Assembly (NCBI GenBank): GCA_030704615.1
Contig: CM060732.1
Coordinates: forward strand, 2,046,001-2,110,000
Source of the DNA: Takakia lepidozioides
Lineage: Eukaryota > Streptophyta > Takakiopsida > Takakiales > Takakiaceae
DNA: 64,000 nucleotides
Reading direction: 5' to 3'
Shown here: one piece after another, positions 1 to 11,163 of the stretch
Layout of the letters: each line of letters starts with the position of its first letter
How positions within the stretch are numbered: the stretch's first letter is position 1
Position numbers and translations under genes: made by a program
Notes under the pieces: model-generated
The model's input: only the letters and a program-made list of their open reading frames with translations
Databases searched by the model: none
What the model was told of the DNA's origin: nothing

Positions 1-3000
1 CAACAACTTCGAAATGTCTAATTCTAAGTGAAAGCAAGCTTACAAAATTAAATACGATCATGACAGTGCATGAACTCACCGGAATCTTGGTAATAGTGAT
101 GTTGGAAAAGCCCAACCATCTTTTGTACGGCTTGAAAACAATTTGACTCATATAATACCGTTGGTATTTCAATATGGCTTCATCAACCTTCTCTCTTGAT
201 TGCAAAAGTGTCGCCTCATCTTGGTGAGTCTCAATTTTGTCTGAGCAACACATAAGCTCAAGGTGGGCCCTTGAAAATTTGGTAAAAGCACATAACTTCA
301 ATGTCTCATGGATTCTTTGACTGAAGGTGTGATCTTCATCACCTAGAGAACCTCCATTGATGTTGTAGTGTTGTAGAATCTCTTCTGCTGTTGGGATACA
401 TAGACCAACATTCGAGGACTTAGAGATAGCTAGATCCCATGCATCCCAATCTTTCCAAAAAGGTCGCGCCATGAGCTCAAACTGAATTCGAATATCGCCA
501 GGATTATACATGCTCATGGAAGGGTGCATAGTAACCCTACTGAGATTAGCCTCAGATGTAGTGGAACCCCTACGAAGCTCTTTTCTTTTAAAGAGCTCGT
601 TACCAATACGTCTCAACACTTCATCATTGAAAGAATCTGTATGGAGCTCAACTTTAAACATGTCAAAAGCTGACCAAAAAGCTTGGGATCCCTGTTCATC
701 CTTGTGGACATCGAGTGCTTCATATGCAGATTTAACATCACGTTCCCCCAATGCCTTGAAGTATGCCTCTTGATGTTTGATCCATGTCTCTGCCATCTTG
801 TTGAGAACTTCATCTTCAGTTGCCCATGTACAATGAGTGGGTGTTGAGGAGATTATGTCCATCTCATTAACAATCATACTAGATGAGGAGGACATACCAA
901 CATGCGTTGTTGTGATTGGCGGTGCAGGTAATGCCAGATTGTAGTGACCTTGGACATTCCCCCGTTGCACGTTCCTACATCCACCTCGAGGCGGCTCACT
1001 CATAAAATCTGAATCAGAATCTCCAAGGCTGCTAGTCGGAATATTGCCACTTGATTGTTCCATCAATCCAAACGAAGACACATCACTGTTTAATCCCGTG
1101 GTGTGCAGGGTCGTAGAAGGCCTTACCCCATTTGAACCTCTGACACGCTTTGGTACTTGTGACGTACTATCAGCTTCAATGTGAGATGTTGTCATACCAT
1201 AAGGCCTTTGGACCCTTCGAACATCTTGGGGCACTTGGGTGACATGAACATCTTGAACTTGTGATGGGGCCATATGAAAAGGTTCACCATCGTTTGATGA
1301 GGACAGAGATTGAGAATCTTCAATCTCCATAGGTCTGATCTGTGCACTACCACATCGCCATCCATGGGCATTGGACCTTCTTTCATTGTCAACCTCCCTA
1401 CACCTTCTATCCCTCTTCTTAGGTGGATTTCTTAGGAATTGTTGATAAGCAACAATTCCATCACTTGGGACTGTGCTTACATCAGGAACATATGAAACCT
1501 CGCTGCTATCAGGGATGTAAACAACAAATGTTGTTGCTGGCAATCGGCCCCATAGAGCCCCACGTTTTCGAATCAATGGCTCGAGAAAATATTTGCCTGT
1601 TGCTCTCCTGGTCCGTTTGAAAAAACACCCTGTCACACGTGGTGTAGGTGTTTGACGATGAGGCTCAAGTTGTGCAAAGTGGGCAGCAATCTGAAACTCC
1701 ACTGTTCCAAGACAGAATGGCTCGGGATAGATTTGCCCACCCCACTGAAGGTTTGCTTTGAGAGAGACCAAAACAACTGGGTTGTCTGGAACCCAGTTGG
1801 AAATCAATGGCGTTAAAGCCTCACGATAGGTTGACCACTCTGTTGACCTTGGAAGCATATGGATGCGCCGTTGAATATCTTTGGGAGGCACATTAGAAGA
1901 TGCTTGAGGCTGTCTTCTTCGTTGTGTTCTCGACTCGCAAATGTTTCGAGGAACAGAAACATTCAAGTCATTGACAGTGCCAATTTCAGTAGGTCCACAA
2001 AGACTTGGTACATTTGCCATACCTTGGACGTCGTGACCTTGGCCTTGGGGTGGTGCTGGTACATTTGATCTTGAAGAAGATCCAAATCTGGGTGGATATG
2101 CAAAACGCTCACCTTGCTGTCGAATATGCCCTACAAATGCACTTACTCGACGCGGGATTTGTGGCAAGTTTTGTACTAAAGAATCCTCATTGTTTTGTGA
2201 TGCACAACCAGGGTCAATATCCTGCAAGTGGTGCGTCCAGTCTTCATCTTGTTTGGACATTTCTATATCGTGCACGCATTTGTGAACCTGCCAAAAAAGT
2301 AAGAATTGAGATCCATTGAGATCTGTTGCATTCCAAAGAAACTAAGTCAAAATTAGTCTATATGTAGGTAGAGGTATCGTCATGAGGTAGTTTCCCTGTT
2401 TGGTATACCTATAGAGGTATAGCGTTTGATTTACAAATAAATTTTGCTAAATCAGTGTATATTTATGTGGAGGTATTGTCATGAGGTAGTAGCCCTGATT
2501 AGTATACCAATAGAGGTATAACGCTTGATTTACAAAGAAACTTAGCTATATATGCTAGTAGAGGTATCGTCATTATGTAGTAGTGATCCTCTTTGGTATA
2601 CCTATAGAGGTTGGTGCATTTGTGAGTTGAGATCCATTAAACAATGGGAATTTTTGGAATTCCCTACACGTTGTGAGGAATTGGCAGGGTTTTGTCACCA
2701 ATGCTCAAGTGTCACACGGTTAGCAGTCTTCCATTGTGTGCTGGCTTAATTCTTCAGTAACCTACTTGAGCTCTAAACTTCTGAAAAAAACACCCGGATT
2801 GGCTTACTTGAGGTATACAATATGCTTGTCATTTTTCAGAGAGCGCCGGCAGTCTGAATGAAGATACTGTAACTATGATATATAAGAAACGATAGTGTAG
2901 AGAAATTCCCTGGCAGTGGGCTTCAGTTACAAGGAATAAATTGACTAGCATTCTACCTGCATGAGGCACTCCATCGCCAAGCAATGTTTGGGTTTCTTAG

Positions 3001-3082
3001 ACTGGGGGTTACATTGTGACGCACTCCTGTGGTCGCAACAAACTTCTGCTTTCTCTTTCCTTCTTTCCCCTCTCGTTGACAT
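1..3082 (-). CDS. HECT-type ubiquitin ligase-like gene, 5' part (left-arm copy, cut by window edge)
   Basis: This is the left-arm copy of the gene described fully at 49861-54440. Exon 1 is 3082-2957 (126 bases, ATG to a GT donor) and exon 2 is 2287-80 (2208 bases, AG acceptor to GTGAGT donor). Both are whole numbers of codons, so the introns are phase 0. Unlike the right-arm copy, exon 2 here appears to stay open from acceptor to donor: it has an extra A near its start and an extra G near base 155, which restore the frame that the right arm loses. The visible 778 residues are the non-catalytic part, rich in Ser, Gln and Pro, with no domain I recognise; the HECT domain lies in exons beyond base 1. 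The start codon is the first ATG in exon 1 that leads in frame into exon 2. Confidence 0.7.
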
Positions 3083-4125
3083 AGAAAATTGAGAGAGGTT
3101 ATGGTATGGGAGAAGAGAGAGGGGATGCAATTGACATCATGATGAGTTGAAGGGGGAGCAGAGGGAAGTGGTAAATTCGCAGAGAAGCACAGAGGTCCCG
3201 GGAGACTTACTTTTGTAGTTGCAGCGTGAAGTGAAAGCCAGGGTGGGTAGTATGGCTGTCGATGAGTTCAGGCGAGTTATGCTAGTGAGACACCTTCCCT
3301 GAAATGCCTTTGTTGGTGTGTGTGCAACAGATATGGACCAAGAATTATCACTTGGCTTCACTCGCTGAAAAGAACACGAGAGAAGTCTCCTTCCTTATGC
3401 TTCCATCACCCAGGAAGTGAGTTGCTGACTTCCTTGGAGAAACAATGGTATCATCGATGAAGTGATTTCGATTCAATTTTGTTGCTGTCATTATGGCGCG
3501 ATCTCCTAAACTTCTAGCGCGTGTTCCGTTTGTTCACTTTCAATAATGGGCTTCATGGTGGTTATCTTTTTAGGTTCTTAACAGGCTTATTAGCATATTA
3601 ATGGGCTTTCAATAATGGGCTCCATTCCCCTTCTAACATCTTCAAAATAACCATAATAACGGTAATTTGGTGTGTTAAGTTGTCCCTAATACCCATCCAA
3701 AATTATGTTATGTATTTCCATCTATTTCCACCCTTTTTATTTTGCCAACTTAACCTTAGGTGAGATTTCAACCCACAATGCAGATTTGTGCTTGCTGGTC
3801 TTGCATCGAGGAGATATGACGGAGCGGCATATTGTTGGCGAGACAGATGCAATTGTAAGTCCATTGCTATGCGAACTTCAGGAATTGACAAGGTCTTGTT
3901 TTGATTATGTTCTGGATGTAATGTTTGGGACTGAGCTTCGGGGAATCCTTGCACTTCCTCTCTTTTCTCCCGGTCTGGTTTCCTTCTTGTACTATTTTAT
4001 CCTCATCTCTGCAGTTTTCTATACCTTTATCTTCTATGTATTGACATTTGATTGAAATTGTAGACCAGCAAGCCAGGAGAGCAAGGATGGGCTCTCTCCT
4101 TTCTAATCAGCATGTGTTTGGCAGA
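3083..4125. other. Unassigned spacer upstream of the HECT gene
   Basis: This lies between the presumed start of the leftward HECT gene and the rightward aldo-keto reductase remnant, so it would hold the HECT promoter. I see no convincing protein, RNA or repeat in it. It is AT-rich from about 3590 to 3760. The same sequence occurs in inverted orientation at about 48800-49860. Confidence 0.4.
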
Positions 4126-4720
4126 AATTACGACATCTTTTGACCTGGACTGCCTTGCATATTCAAAGATTAAGCTAGCATCGAAACCTATCCTTACTTC
4201 CAGCGTGAATCATTGGTGAATTTCTACCAGAAGCATGGGATTGCTGTCACTGCCCACACGCCATTGGGTGGTGGGGTTTGATAACACGGAATTTGTTGGG
4301 CACCGTTTCGTGTCTTGATGACGCTGTTCTCCAGGTTTGCATCTTCCCTAAGTGCTCCTTATGAATTATTGACTTCAGTTGTGATTCACTACTCTATGTA
4401 AGGCGTGATCTCTCGCTTCCCTCTCTCTCTCACCACACTATAAACACACTACATGGATTGCCAAGAAAGTACAACAAGACACCGGCACAAATTGCGATGC
4501 ACTGGGGCATTGAGCACAAGACAATTGTCATTCCTAAGTCAGACAATTGGAGAGATTGAAGTAGAACCTTCATGTCTTTGACTTTGAGTTGACCGATGAT
4601 GATATCAAGCCCTTGACAAAAGCCTGCGCACCAACGACCCTGAGAAATTTTTGTGTATCAATCTCTTCTGAGGATGAGTTTGACTGGTGGGTGTTGCTTA
4701 CAATCTAAATATGTTTGCAT
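4126..4720 (+). pseudogene. Aldo-keto reductase C-terminal pseudogene (left arm)
   Basis: Two exon-like blocks translate into the C-terminal half of a plant NADPH-dependent aldo-keto reductase, like mannose-6-phosphate or aldose reductases. The first (about 4140-4335) reads QRESLVNFYQKHGIAV and TAHTPLGGG, then a segment like NTEFVGTVSCLDD; it ends at a GT. The second (about 4455-4700) gives PAQIAMHWGIEHKTIVIPKS and NLHVFDFELTDDDIK, matching the family's NADPH-binding IPKS region. Lesions shared with the right arm are a one-base frameshift before PAQIA and a TAG where the family has Glu before NLHVF. This arm has at least two further insertions (near 4278 and 4300). The N-terminal barrel, including the catalytic Tyr region, is not recognisable. 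It is a dead copy or a captured fragment, not a working enzyme. Confidence 0.8.
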
Positions 4721-5269
4721 GTTTCATCTGCACCTTGAGACACTAACCAATTTCATACTGCCAAGCCCTTATAGTGCCAAATATGGCTATGTACATATAC
4801 CAAACATGATACCACTGTAAGAGTATCAACGTCTAAGAGTTGATATATTAAACTCTCTATCGAACACACAGCCCAATTGCAACATGATACCTTTGTAAGG
4901 GTATCGAAACAAGATTATTATTGATAATTCTCGAAATGAACATGTCATTTGTTTTCTCTGGGGTTGTGTCATGGGGGCCAGATACTACCAGGGGACTACA
5001 TAGTATGCCAGGGACTACATGATGTGCGGGCTGTGGCTGGTAGTCCCTTTCAAGAAAGGGCAGAGGCAATGAAATGTTGGAGCAACACATACAGATGTGG
5101 TATCAAGAGAATTATCAATGAATGTCACAATCTATAAGAAGGTCCACAACAACAAGCTAAACCATAAAGAAAAACAAACACCCTACCCCAGTACCATATG
5201 AAAAAAAAAAAACTAAGAACCCCCAAAGGCCCTAAACCTAAACTAGAAAGCCCTGCAGTTGCTGCCTGC

Positions 5270-6200
5270 GATGCGTTTTTTTGATTTATGAGGCTGGGGG
5301 TCACAAACGGCGACAGCCAACCGTCGCCAACTGCAACCTTTTTTTTGTTTTGAAATAATGGATTTATGAGGCCGGGGGTCGCAATCAGTGACGGCCAGCC
5401 GTCGCAAAATGTGACATGTTTTTTTTGTTTGAAAGAATAGGGCAGCCGGGCTGTTTGCGACGCCCGGCCGTCGGAGGGGCCTTTTGCCCTTCATGCCACC
5501 ATGCAACGGCCGGGCGTCGCACAAAAGGGCTCTGATGAAAGAAAGGGCAAGAAATGGCTGTTTTTTTTTTTCAGCATCGACGACCGGCCGTTGCCAGAAA
5601 GGGCTGCCTTCTCCCTTTGCTTGGGGACAACGCTCGGGGGCGTCGCACGGAAGGGCTGCCTGCAACCCTTTAATCCGCCTGTGCGACAGCCAAGCGTCGC
5701 CGCCAGGTGGCGACCCGCGGGGTTTGGCTGCGACGGCCCGGCGTCGCAAACACGCTCCGCAGGATTGGCGTCGCACGCTCGGCACCGCGCGCGGGGCGTG
5801 GGGGCGCGGCTGGTGTCGCAAACCCCCCCCCCCCCCCCCCCCCATTTGCTATAGTGATGGGACTTAAAGCCCCCGCTCTGCGATGCCTGGACATCGCAGA
5901 TGGGGTCTATTCTGCCTAGGGGACTGGCGACGCCCGGAATCGCCATGACGTCGCTGCCATCTGGGGACGTTGCTGCCATCTGGGGGCGTCGCTAGACCCC
6001 CATGGGTAGGGATGTTCTCTGGCGACGCCCGGGAATCGCACGGACGTCGCAGCCCTCGGGGCAGTTGCTAGCTCCATGGGAGGGCACGTTCTTATGCGAC
6101 TCCCTGGAGTCGCAACAACGTCGCAGCCCCTGGGCGACGTCGCTAGCTCGATGTTGGCGTGGTTCTGTTGCGACTGCTGGGAATCGCAAGAGCGTCGCTG
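5270..6200. repeat. GCGAC..GTCGC palindrome array (left arm)
   Basis: This GC-rich stretch is packed with short imperfect palindromes whose arms are TGCGACG and CGTCGCA, separated by about 5-8 bases such as CCCGG. More than ten occur, for example near 5455, 5580, 5690, 5745, 6020, 6090 and 6165. A run of about 20 C lies near 5823-5843. No protein is supported: the frames open here are compositional. The array sits beyond the 3' end of gene B, as subterminal repeats of CACTA elements do, and the same motif recurs at 19190-19580, 23390-23505, 24444-24500, 25040-25135 and in the right arm. Binding sites for an element-encoded protein are a reasonable inference. Confidence 0.85.
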
Positions 6201-7452
6201 GGTGGGAGGGTAGCCAGCTGGTATTGGGGTGGGGTTTTGGGGTTTTTTTTTTGTTTGGGGGGGGGAGGGTGTGGGGTTTTCTTGGGGGTTGGGTGTGCCT
6301 CATGCTTGCAAGAATTGCATGCATTCTAATCTATAGGTCGACACACCAAATCCAGATGTCCATTAAGGTTAGAATGAGGATCGAAATGGCAACTGAAAAA
6401 TATATACATAAAGCGAGTATTACCTATACATGTCACTAACTGGGAACCATCCCTCACTCCTCATCACGTGAGTCATAGGTGTATTCGTCTGAGGAATGCA
6501 AGCTATGCTGGGCCTCCAATTTGGAGGATGAGGCCGAGTCCGAGATTACATCATCCTCGACCACCCCTACCCCCCTACTACCAGCTCTCCCCCATCCGGC
6601 CGAGCCACTGAACTACCCATCCCCACCCCTACAGATGCACTATCCTCCGTCAATTGTGGCGTCTTGGCCATTGAGGCTACAAGGGCCTTCCACCCCTGAG
6701 TCTTGCAAAAGTTGTGCGGAGGGAGGCCTTTGAAACTTCTTTTTCTGCACGTGACATACAAATGCAATGACAGGTCAGAATTCATAATGGAAGGGAGAAG
6801 CTAAAAAAGAAGAATGGGTATGACAAGAGAAAGAACACTTACGAATCGGGTGACAAAACTCTTGCTTCCGCCGGGGCCCCCCTTGTGTGTTGATTCAGCA
6901 CACTTCTCGAGGCAGGCTGCAGTTGCCGCCCGTCCCCTTGCGAAGATCTCCGATTTCAGCTCTTCCCTCTCCCCTGCGATGAGAGCCTCCCAAGATTCCT
7001 GTCCAGCCCCAACAAAGACACTATAAATGTTAATGAACTCCATACCGCAATGAACATGCATTCAAAGACGCCAATGACAAGTGAAGTGCGTCTTACCTTG
7101 GTTATTCCATGTGGCATGGTCGTTGGTTCGACCCCCGCCTTTAGTGCCTTGCGAATGGTTTGTCGTGCACGGTACCCTCTTGTCCTTGAGGTTCTTTCCA
7201 CCAGCTCCAAGAGCTTCCCCTCATTCCACTCACCCGGAAATTTCCCTCAAGTGCTTGCACGAATGCTCGCCTATGGCGATGTGATTGGCGTGGCCAATCA
7301 ATATGCCAAGGGAACCACCTCGCCGCCAAGTCAAATGCTACTTTTTTCATGGCCTCCCAATACTCACCAATGGGGTCACCGACCTTATTGGTCTCTAAGG
7401 GGGGCACCTTCATCTTTGGCAAATCAAGGTTGCGGGGACCCGAGGTATTTAC

Positions 7453-8272
7453 CAGTGTTGGCCGGGTATGGCATCTAGACATGCATACCCGGCGGTTATT
7501 TGCCGGTTATGCACATATGCATACCTGGAAAGTGCAGCCCCCGGAGAACCGGCTATGGAAGGGAACCGGCTAAAGACATCCAGCTTCCTAACCGGCTAGA
7601 GAACCGGCATTGTGATTGTAAGGGTGTTATACCCGGAGCAGGATCCGGAGCAAATGGGGATGGCATAAGGCGGTTCTAGATAATATAGGTATAGGGGTTG
7701 GTGATGGTAGGGTGATGGTAGTTAAGATTATTGCTGGACAGATCCTGGTTATGTCTTACTAGTAACTATACGTTTACAATGGTTGGAAGATTAGGTGCAC
7801 AACATTGAGGATGTCCAAGTAAATAGGAAATTAATTAGTTGGGCATTTGGCTAAACAATAGTTATAAACTTAGTGTATTACATGGGCAGCCTGAAGGCAG
7901 AGAGATAGATGATAGGGGTTGAACGTTTGAACCCGAGACCCACAGGCCAATTCACGAGTGGCTTACCACCAGGCCGCAACCCTCTTGTGTACTTTTTCAC
8001 ACACACACAAAAATGCTAGAGAAAGTAAAATGTAAAAATGGATGAATCCCATAACCGGTACCATGGAACCGGCAATTTTTAAGATGGCATAACCGGTAGA
8101 TTGAGAACCGGACAAGAAAAAATTCATGTGTTTAATGAGAACCTGTAATTGAGATGTTTTTCAAACCTATTGATATACCCACCCTGCCCCGGCCATCCAT
8201 TTTTTTCAAGGAGTAGGCCATAACCGGGACCGGAAGAGGGCTCAAAACATGGTACCCCACCCCTCCACACTG
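7453..8272. mobile_element. hAT-like non-autonomous element (left arm), 8-bp TSD
   Basis: The ends are inverted: CAGTGTTGGCCGGGTATGG at the left and, reading inward from the right, CAGTGTGGAGGGG. Flanking 8-mers are GTATTTAC (7445-7452) and GTCTTTAC (8273-8280), 7 of 8 identical, as expected for a hAT target duplication. Many copies of AACCGG/CCGGTT lie near both ends, like subterminal sites. There is no transposase. A tRNA-like SINE head lies inside. The same insertion is at 44684-45499. Confidence 0.8.
7917..7984 (-). other. tRNA-derived SINE head inside the hAT element (left arm)
   Basis: On the minus strand it reads GGTTGCGGCCTGGTGGTAAG (box A-like, GGCCTGGTGGTAAG) and about 40 bases on GGGTTCAAACG (box B-like). 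The overall order and spacing are those of a tRNA gene, but it does not fold into a convincing acceptor stem. This suggests a tRNA-derived SINE and not a functional tRNA. Confidence 0.5.
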
Positions 8273-8746
8273 GTCTTTACCTCGTCCACGCTCTTCTGAA
8301 CCTACCTACCTCTCCTTGTCTTTTGTTGCCCCGCTAATGCCCTCCACCGGCTGCACGCCTCATCTGAACTAGCTCCCCCTTGTCTTTTGTTCCCCCACTA
8401 GTACCCTCCCCCGGCTGCCCCTCTCTCCTTCTACGCCTCTTTCTCTTACGCTCCCTCTCCTGGGCCTGTCCTTTCCCCTTCCCCTCCACTACTTCCCTAC
8501 CCTCCTTGATGATTAGGGGAACCTCGAGGACACGACGTCTTTTCCTCTTCCTCTTACCATCCCCACGGGTAGGCACCACCACTGTCCCTGCTTTGTCGGT
8601 GGCAATCCACTGCTACCACAATCTTAGCCACGAAGGCACCAAGCTCCTGAACACAAAACCCACAAATTAGAAACAAACCATAAACCAAATGAAAGGCAAA
8701 GGAAAGACAAAAAGGTGAAGGAAAGAGGCTCACCTTTGCGTCCATG

Positions 8747-9522
8747 ACCTATATGTTGCCCTCGGTCCCCGCTTGTGGTGCACCCCCCATAATGCCCTCT
8801 TGGAATAAGGGTGGAAGCCTATCCCATGCACCCAATAGGCTCAGAGGCGGCGCCCCAAAGTCCAGGGTCTTCTTCATTGCCCGTTCAGGCGACGGACTTC
8901 GCAAGGGGCCCTCCAAAGCCAGTGTCACCCTCTCCTCTTCCCCTCCCTTTCCCGTGCCCCCCTTATCTCCCTCTTCCCTCTTCTTGTCTTCCTCCCTCTT
9001 CCTTTCCTCCTCCTTCCACCTCATTGCAGCCTCCTTTGAAGCCTCCCTCTTCTCCCAGGAGGAGGAATACACCCCTTCTGAGCCCCCCCCTTATAGCCTT
9101 CTTGGCTGTAGAAGAAGGGAAAAGGCATTGGCGGTGGGGCTAAGATCAAGTTGCCCATACCTGGCGCCAGATCTGAGAATGCGCTTCTCCCCCGCGTAAA
9201 AGTCAGGGCCCTCCATCAGCCCGTGCGGTGGCGTCCTAGCCTGAACATTGGGTGCACCACCCTCAAGTTTAGGCTCATCCCCAGCCTCTTTCGAGGGCGT
9301 GGAGGCCTCGATGGCCTTACGGCTTGGTCCTCTCACATAGCCGCCTATAGAGCTGGTGAGTTTGGACCAAGTGGACTGTGTCACACGGCCGTCAATGACG
9401 GAAGCATTGTCAGGCTTCCCTACCTTAGCGGCAGGCAATTTCTGCTCCTTCGGCGGCGCCTTCCTTCCTTCGCTGGCACCTTCTCCTTGTCTTGGCGGCC
9501 CCTTCTCCTTGTCCTTCGCCAT
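8747..9522 (-). pseudogene. Gene A: Lys/Glu-rich ORF, frame-broken (left arm)
   Basis: Reverse-complement copy of the intact 258-codon ORF at 43433-44209. The start MAKDKEKGPP is at 9522, but the reading frame is shifted soon after by a small deletion near 9480 and again near 9060-9130. The two halves are therefore open in different frames. The central segment (residues about 30-110) is identical to the right arm. Whether the lesions are real or sequence errors cannot be told here, since several fall in short runs. No known domain is visible. It lies just upstream of gene B on the same strand, as in the other arm. Confidence 0.55.
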
Positions 9523-9642
9523 ACTACACTAGCTTATCCCTGCCCCAAAACACTACTACCGTGTGATTTCACATGCCAAAAACAAACAAGGCCAGACCCT
9601 CCCCCTTCCCCTCTCTCCCTCTCCCTCTATCTTTATGTCCTT

Positions 9643-10142
9643 NNNNNNNNNNNNNNNNNNNNNNNNNNNNNNNNNNNNNNNNNNNNNNNNNNNNNNNNNN
9701 NNNNNNNNNNNNNNNNNNNNNNNNNNNNNNNNNNNNNNNNNNNNNNNNNNNNNNNNNNNNNNNNNNNNNNNNNNNNNNNNNNNNNNNNNNNNNNNNNNNN
9801 NNNNNNNNNNNNNNNNNNNNNNNNNNNNNNNNNNNNNNNNNNNNNNNNNNNNNNNNNNNNNNNNNNNNNNNNNNNNNNNNNNNNNNNNNNNNNNNNNNNN
9901 NNNNNNNNNNNNNNNNNNNNNNNNNNNNNNNNNNNNNNNNNNNNNNNNNNNNNNNNNNNNNNNNNNNNNNNNNNNNNNNNNNNNNNNNNNNNNNNNNNNN
10001 NNNNNNNNNNNNNNNNNNNNNNNNNNNNNNNNNNNNNNNNNNNNNNNNNNNNNNNNNNNNNNNNNNNNNNNNNNNNNNNNNNNNNNNNNNNNNNNNNNNN
10101 NNNNNNNNNNNNNNNNNNNNNNNNNNNNNNNNNNNNNNNNNN
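9643..10142. other. Assembly gap (500 N)
   Basis: There are exactly 500 Ns, a conventional scaffolding placeholder, so the true distance is unknown. It coincides with the inner end of the left arm of the inverted repeat, which makes the junction suspect. Confidence 1.
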
Positions 10143-10675
10143 CTGCCTGTCCGGCCCCAAGCCCCACTGTTTCCCTTTCAAGAACTCGTTGTACCTGCAT
10201 TGCTGCATAATTGACCTCACAATGTCCTTCGTTGTGGCAGTGAGGATGTCCACCAGATGCGCCGCAGAGGAGGCACGCCAGGAAGAGTGCACTGATTCGG
10301 CCATGTTTGTCGTGGGCATGTCGGTGTCGGAGTCGGAGTCGAGACACATTTCCTGCACAAGCACATGTTGAGGTTACAAGCAAGTTACAAATATGGCCAA
10401 GAATAATATCCAACGGGACGCGAATTCGTGCAACTCACCTCCCGCATATAGTCGCCGAACTGGAGGAAACGATAATGCCACCATGCTAGCCAACTGACCA
10501 TTGCTCCTTCGTCTGATTTCCTTACAGCACCTGACGATGTCCACCAAGCCCGTATGCATGCAAACTGTGTCTCTGCATCATCCAAGGTGGGAGCGCGCTT
10601 CCACGCAAGGCACATGGAACGGTGCTCCTCTCTGAAATCTGGCGCCACGAGCCTGGTTGTGTACTGCGAAAGGCT
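10143..10675 (-). CDS. DDE-type transposase-like protein, C-terminal part (partial)
   Basis: Two exons can be read on the minus strand. Exon a is 10675-10439 (237 bases, after TTTTCTGCAG, ending at GTGAGT) and gives SLSQYTTRLVAP, then a Trp-rich segment with CIRAWWTSSGAV and WLAWWHYRFLQFG. Exon b starts at 10352 after GTGCAG, gives DTDMPTTNMAESVHSSW, and runs into the N gap at 10143. Both exons keep one frame across the intron. The TTNMAESVHSSW segment resembles the conserved 'TN.AE..H..W' region in the C-terminal half of Mutator-like and related DDE transposases. I name only the fold class. The N-terminal half of a similar protein may be the gene at 57000-59170. Upstream it is cut off by the gypsy element. 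Confidence 0.5.
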
Positions 10676-10709
10676 CTGCAGAAAATGGAACCCACAAGAT
10701 CTCTCCTTG

Positions 10710-11040
10710 CCTTCCAAGTCCCAACATGCACTGGTACCTGTGTTTGGGAAAATGGCGCCGAATTTCTCTTTTTGGGGCCGAAAACTGGCTAAGTCCCAAC
10801 ATGCACTGGTACCGTGTCTGGAAAAATGGCGCCGAATTTCTCTTTTTTGGGCCGAAAACTGGCTAAGTCCGAACATGCACTGGAAAAATGGCGCCGAATT
10901 ACCTGTCATGAGGGGACCTATAGCCGCGGAATTCGGCACCATTTTTCGCCCACAGACCTATTGCCGCGAAATACGTCGCCGTTTTTTCAGGTTACGGACC
11001 CTATTACCGCGAAATTCGGCGCCATATTTGCACATGTCGC
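10710..11040. repeat. Inverted/direct array of GGCGCCGAATTTC motif in a presumptive intron
   Basis: ATGGCGCCGAATTTC or a close variant occurs three times directly (about 10753, 10827, 10890). Its complement GAAATTCGGCGCCAT then occurs in variants near 10928, 10965 and 11010. Two of the direct units also carry the phrase AACATGCACTGGTACC. Together they can fold into a long stem. The array lies immediately upstream, on the minus strand, of the acceptor of the transposase-like exon at 10675, so it is probably intronic. Its other side is close to the truncated gypsy element. Confidence 0.75.
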
Positions 11041-11163
11041 TGGGAATTGGCATGAGCGGAAGACAAAATTTCATGAGCACAACTGTCAAAAGTGCAATTT
11101 TCCCTTCAAGGGGCCGAATAATATATTTGTTTTTCCTGACACATTGCATTAAATTATTGTTTT

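Larger units (their letters stand above)
6490..8745 (-). pseudogene. Gene B: CACTA-type Transposase_24-like protein, split by a hAT element (left arm)
   Basis: Reverse-complement copy of the gene at 44213-46490, where the exons are described. Here the start MDAK is near 8745 and the intron is about 8733-8650. The Lys/Arg-rich exon runs to about 8281, where the hAT-like element 7453-8272 interrupts it. Coding sequence resumes at about 7445 with the conserved block containing KNLKDKRYRARQTIRKAL, then two more exons carrying the GSKSF motif. This copy has its own one-base differences from the right arm. The insertion and a frame break after the GNFR segment are in both arms, so the gene was already broken before the duplication. 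The product would have been a DNA-binding helper or transposase-associated protein of a CACTA element. Confidence 0.65.
1..9642. repeat. Left arm of giant inverted repeat
   Basis: Read in reverse complement, this stretch matches 43314-52979 base for base over long runs: base 1 pairs with 52979 and base 9642 with 43314. The match runs off the window on the left and stops exactly at the N gap on the right. The arms differ by scattered substitutions, one-base indels mostly in homopolymers, and one indel of about 37 bases near 50113-50157 that is present only in the right arm. Both arms carry the same nested hAT-like insertion, so the duplication is younger than that insertion. It could be a real inverted duplication, or the second haplotype placed in reverse next to a gap. 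Confidence 0.95.

Noticed and set aside
3705-4055. Protein-coding ORF of 116 codons in the left arm
   Set aside because: Not preserved in the same form in the right arm, ends in a hydrophobic T-rich read-through, and shows no family similarity.
5240-6440. Arg/Pro/Ala-rich ORFs in the GCGAC array
   Set aside because: Open in nearly every frame because of GC-rich palindromes; they change between the arms and show no domain.
7917-7984. A functional tRNA gene
   Set aside because: Box motifs are present but no acceptor or anticodon stem forms convincingly; it lies inside a transposon.
9151-10413. Long open frames crossing the N gap
   Set aside because: Their length comes from the 500 Ns; no coding signal joins the two sides.
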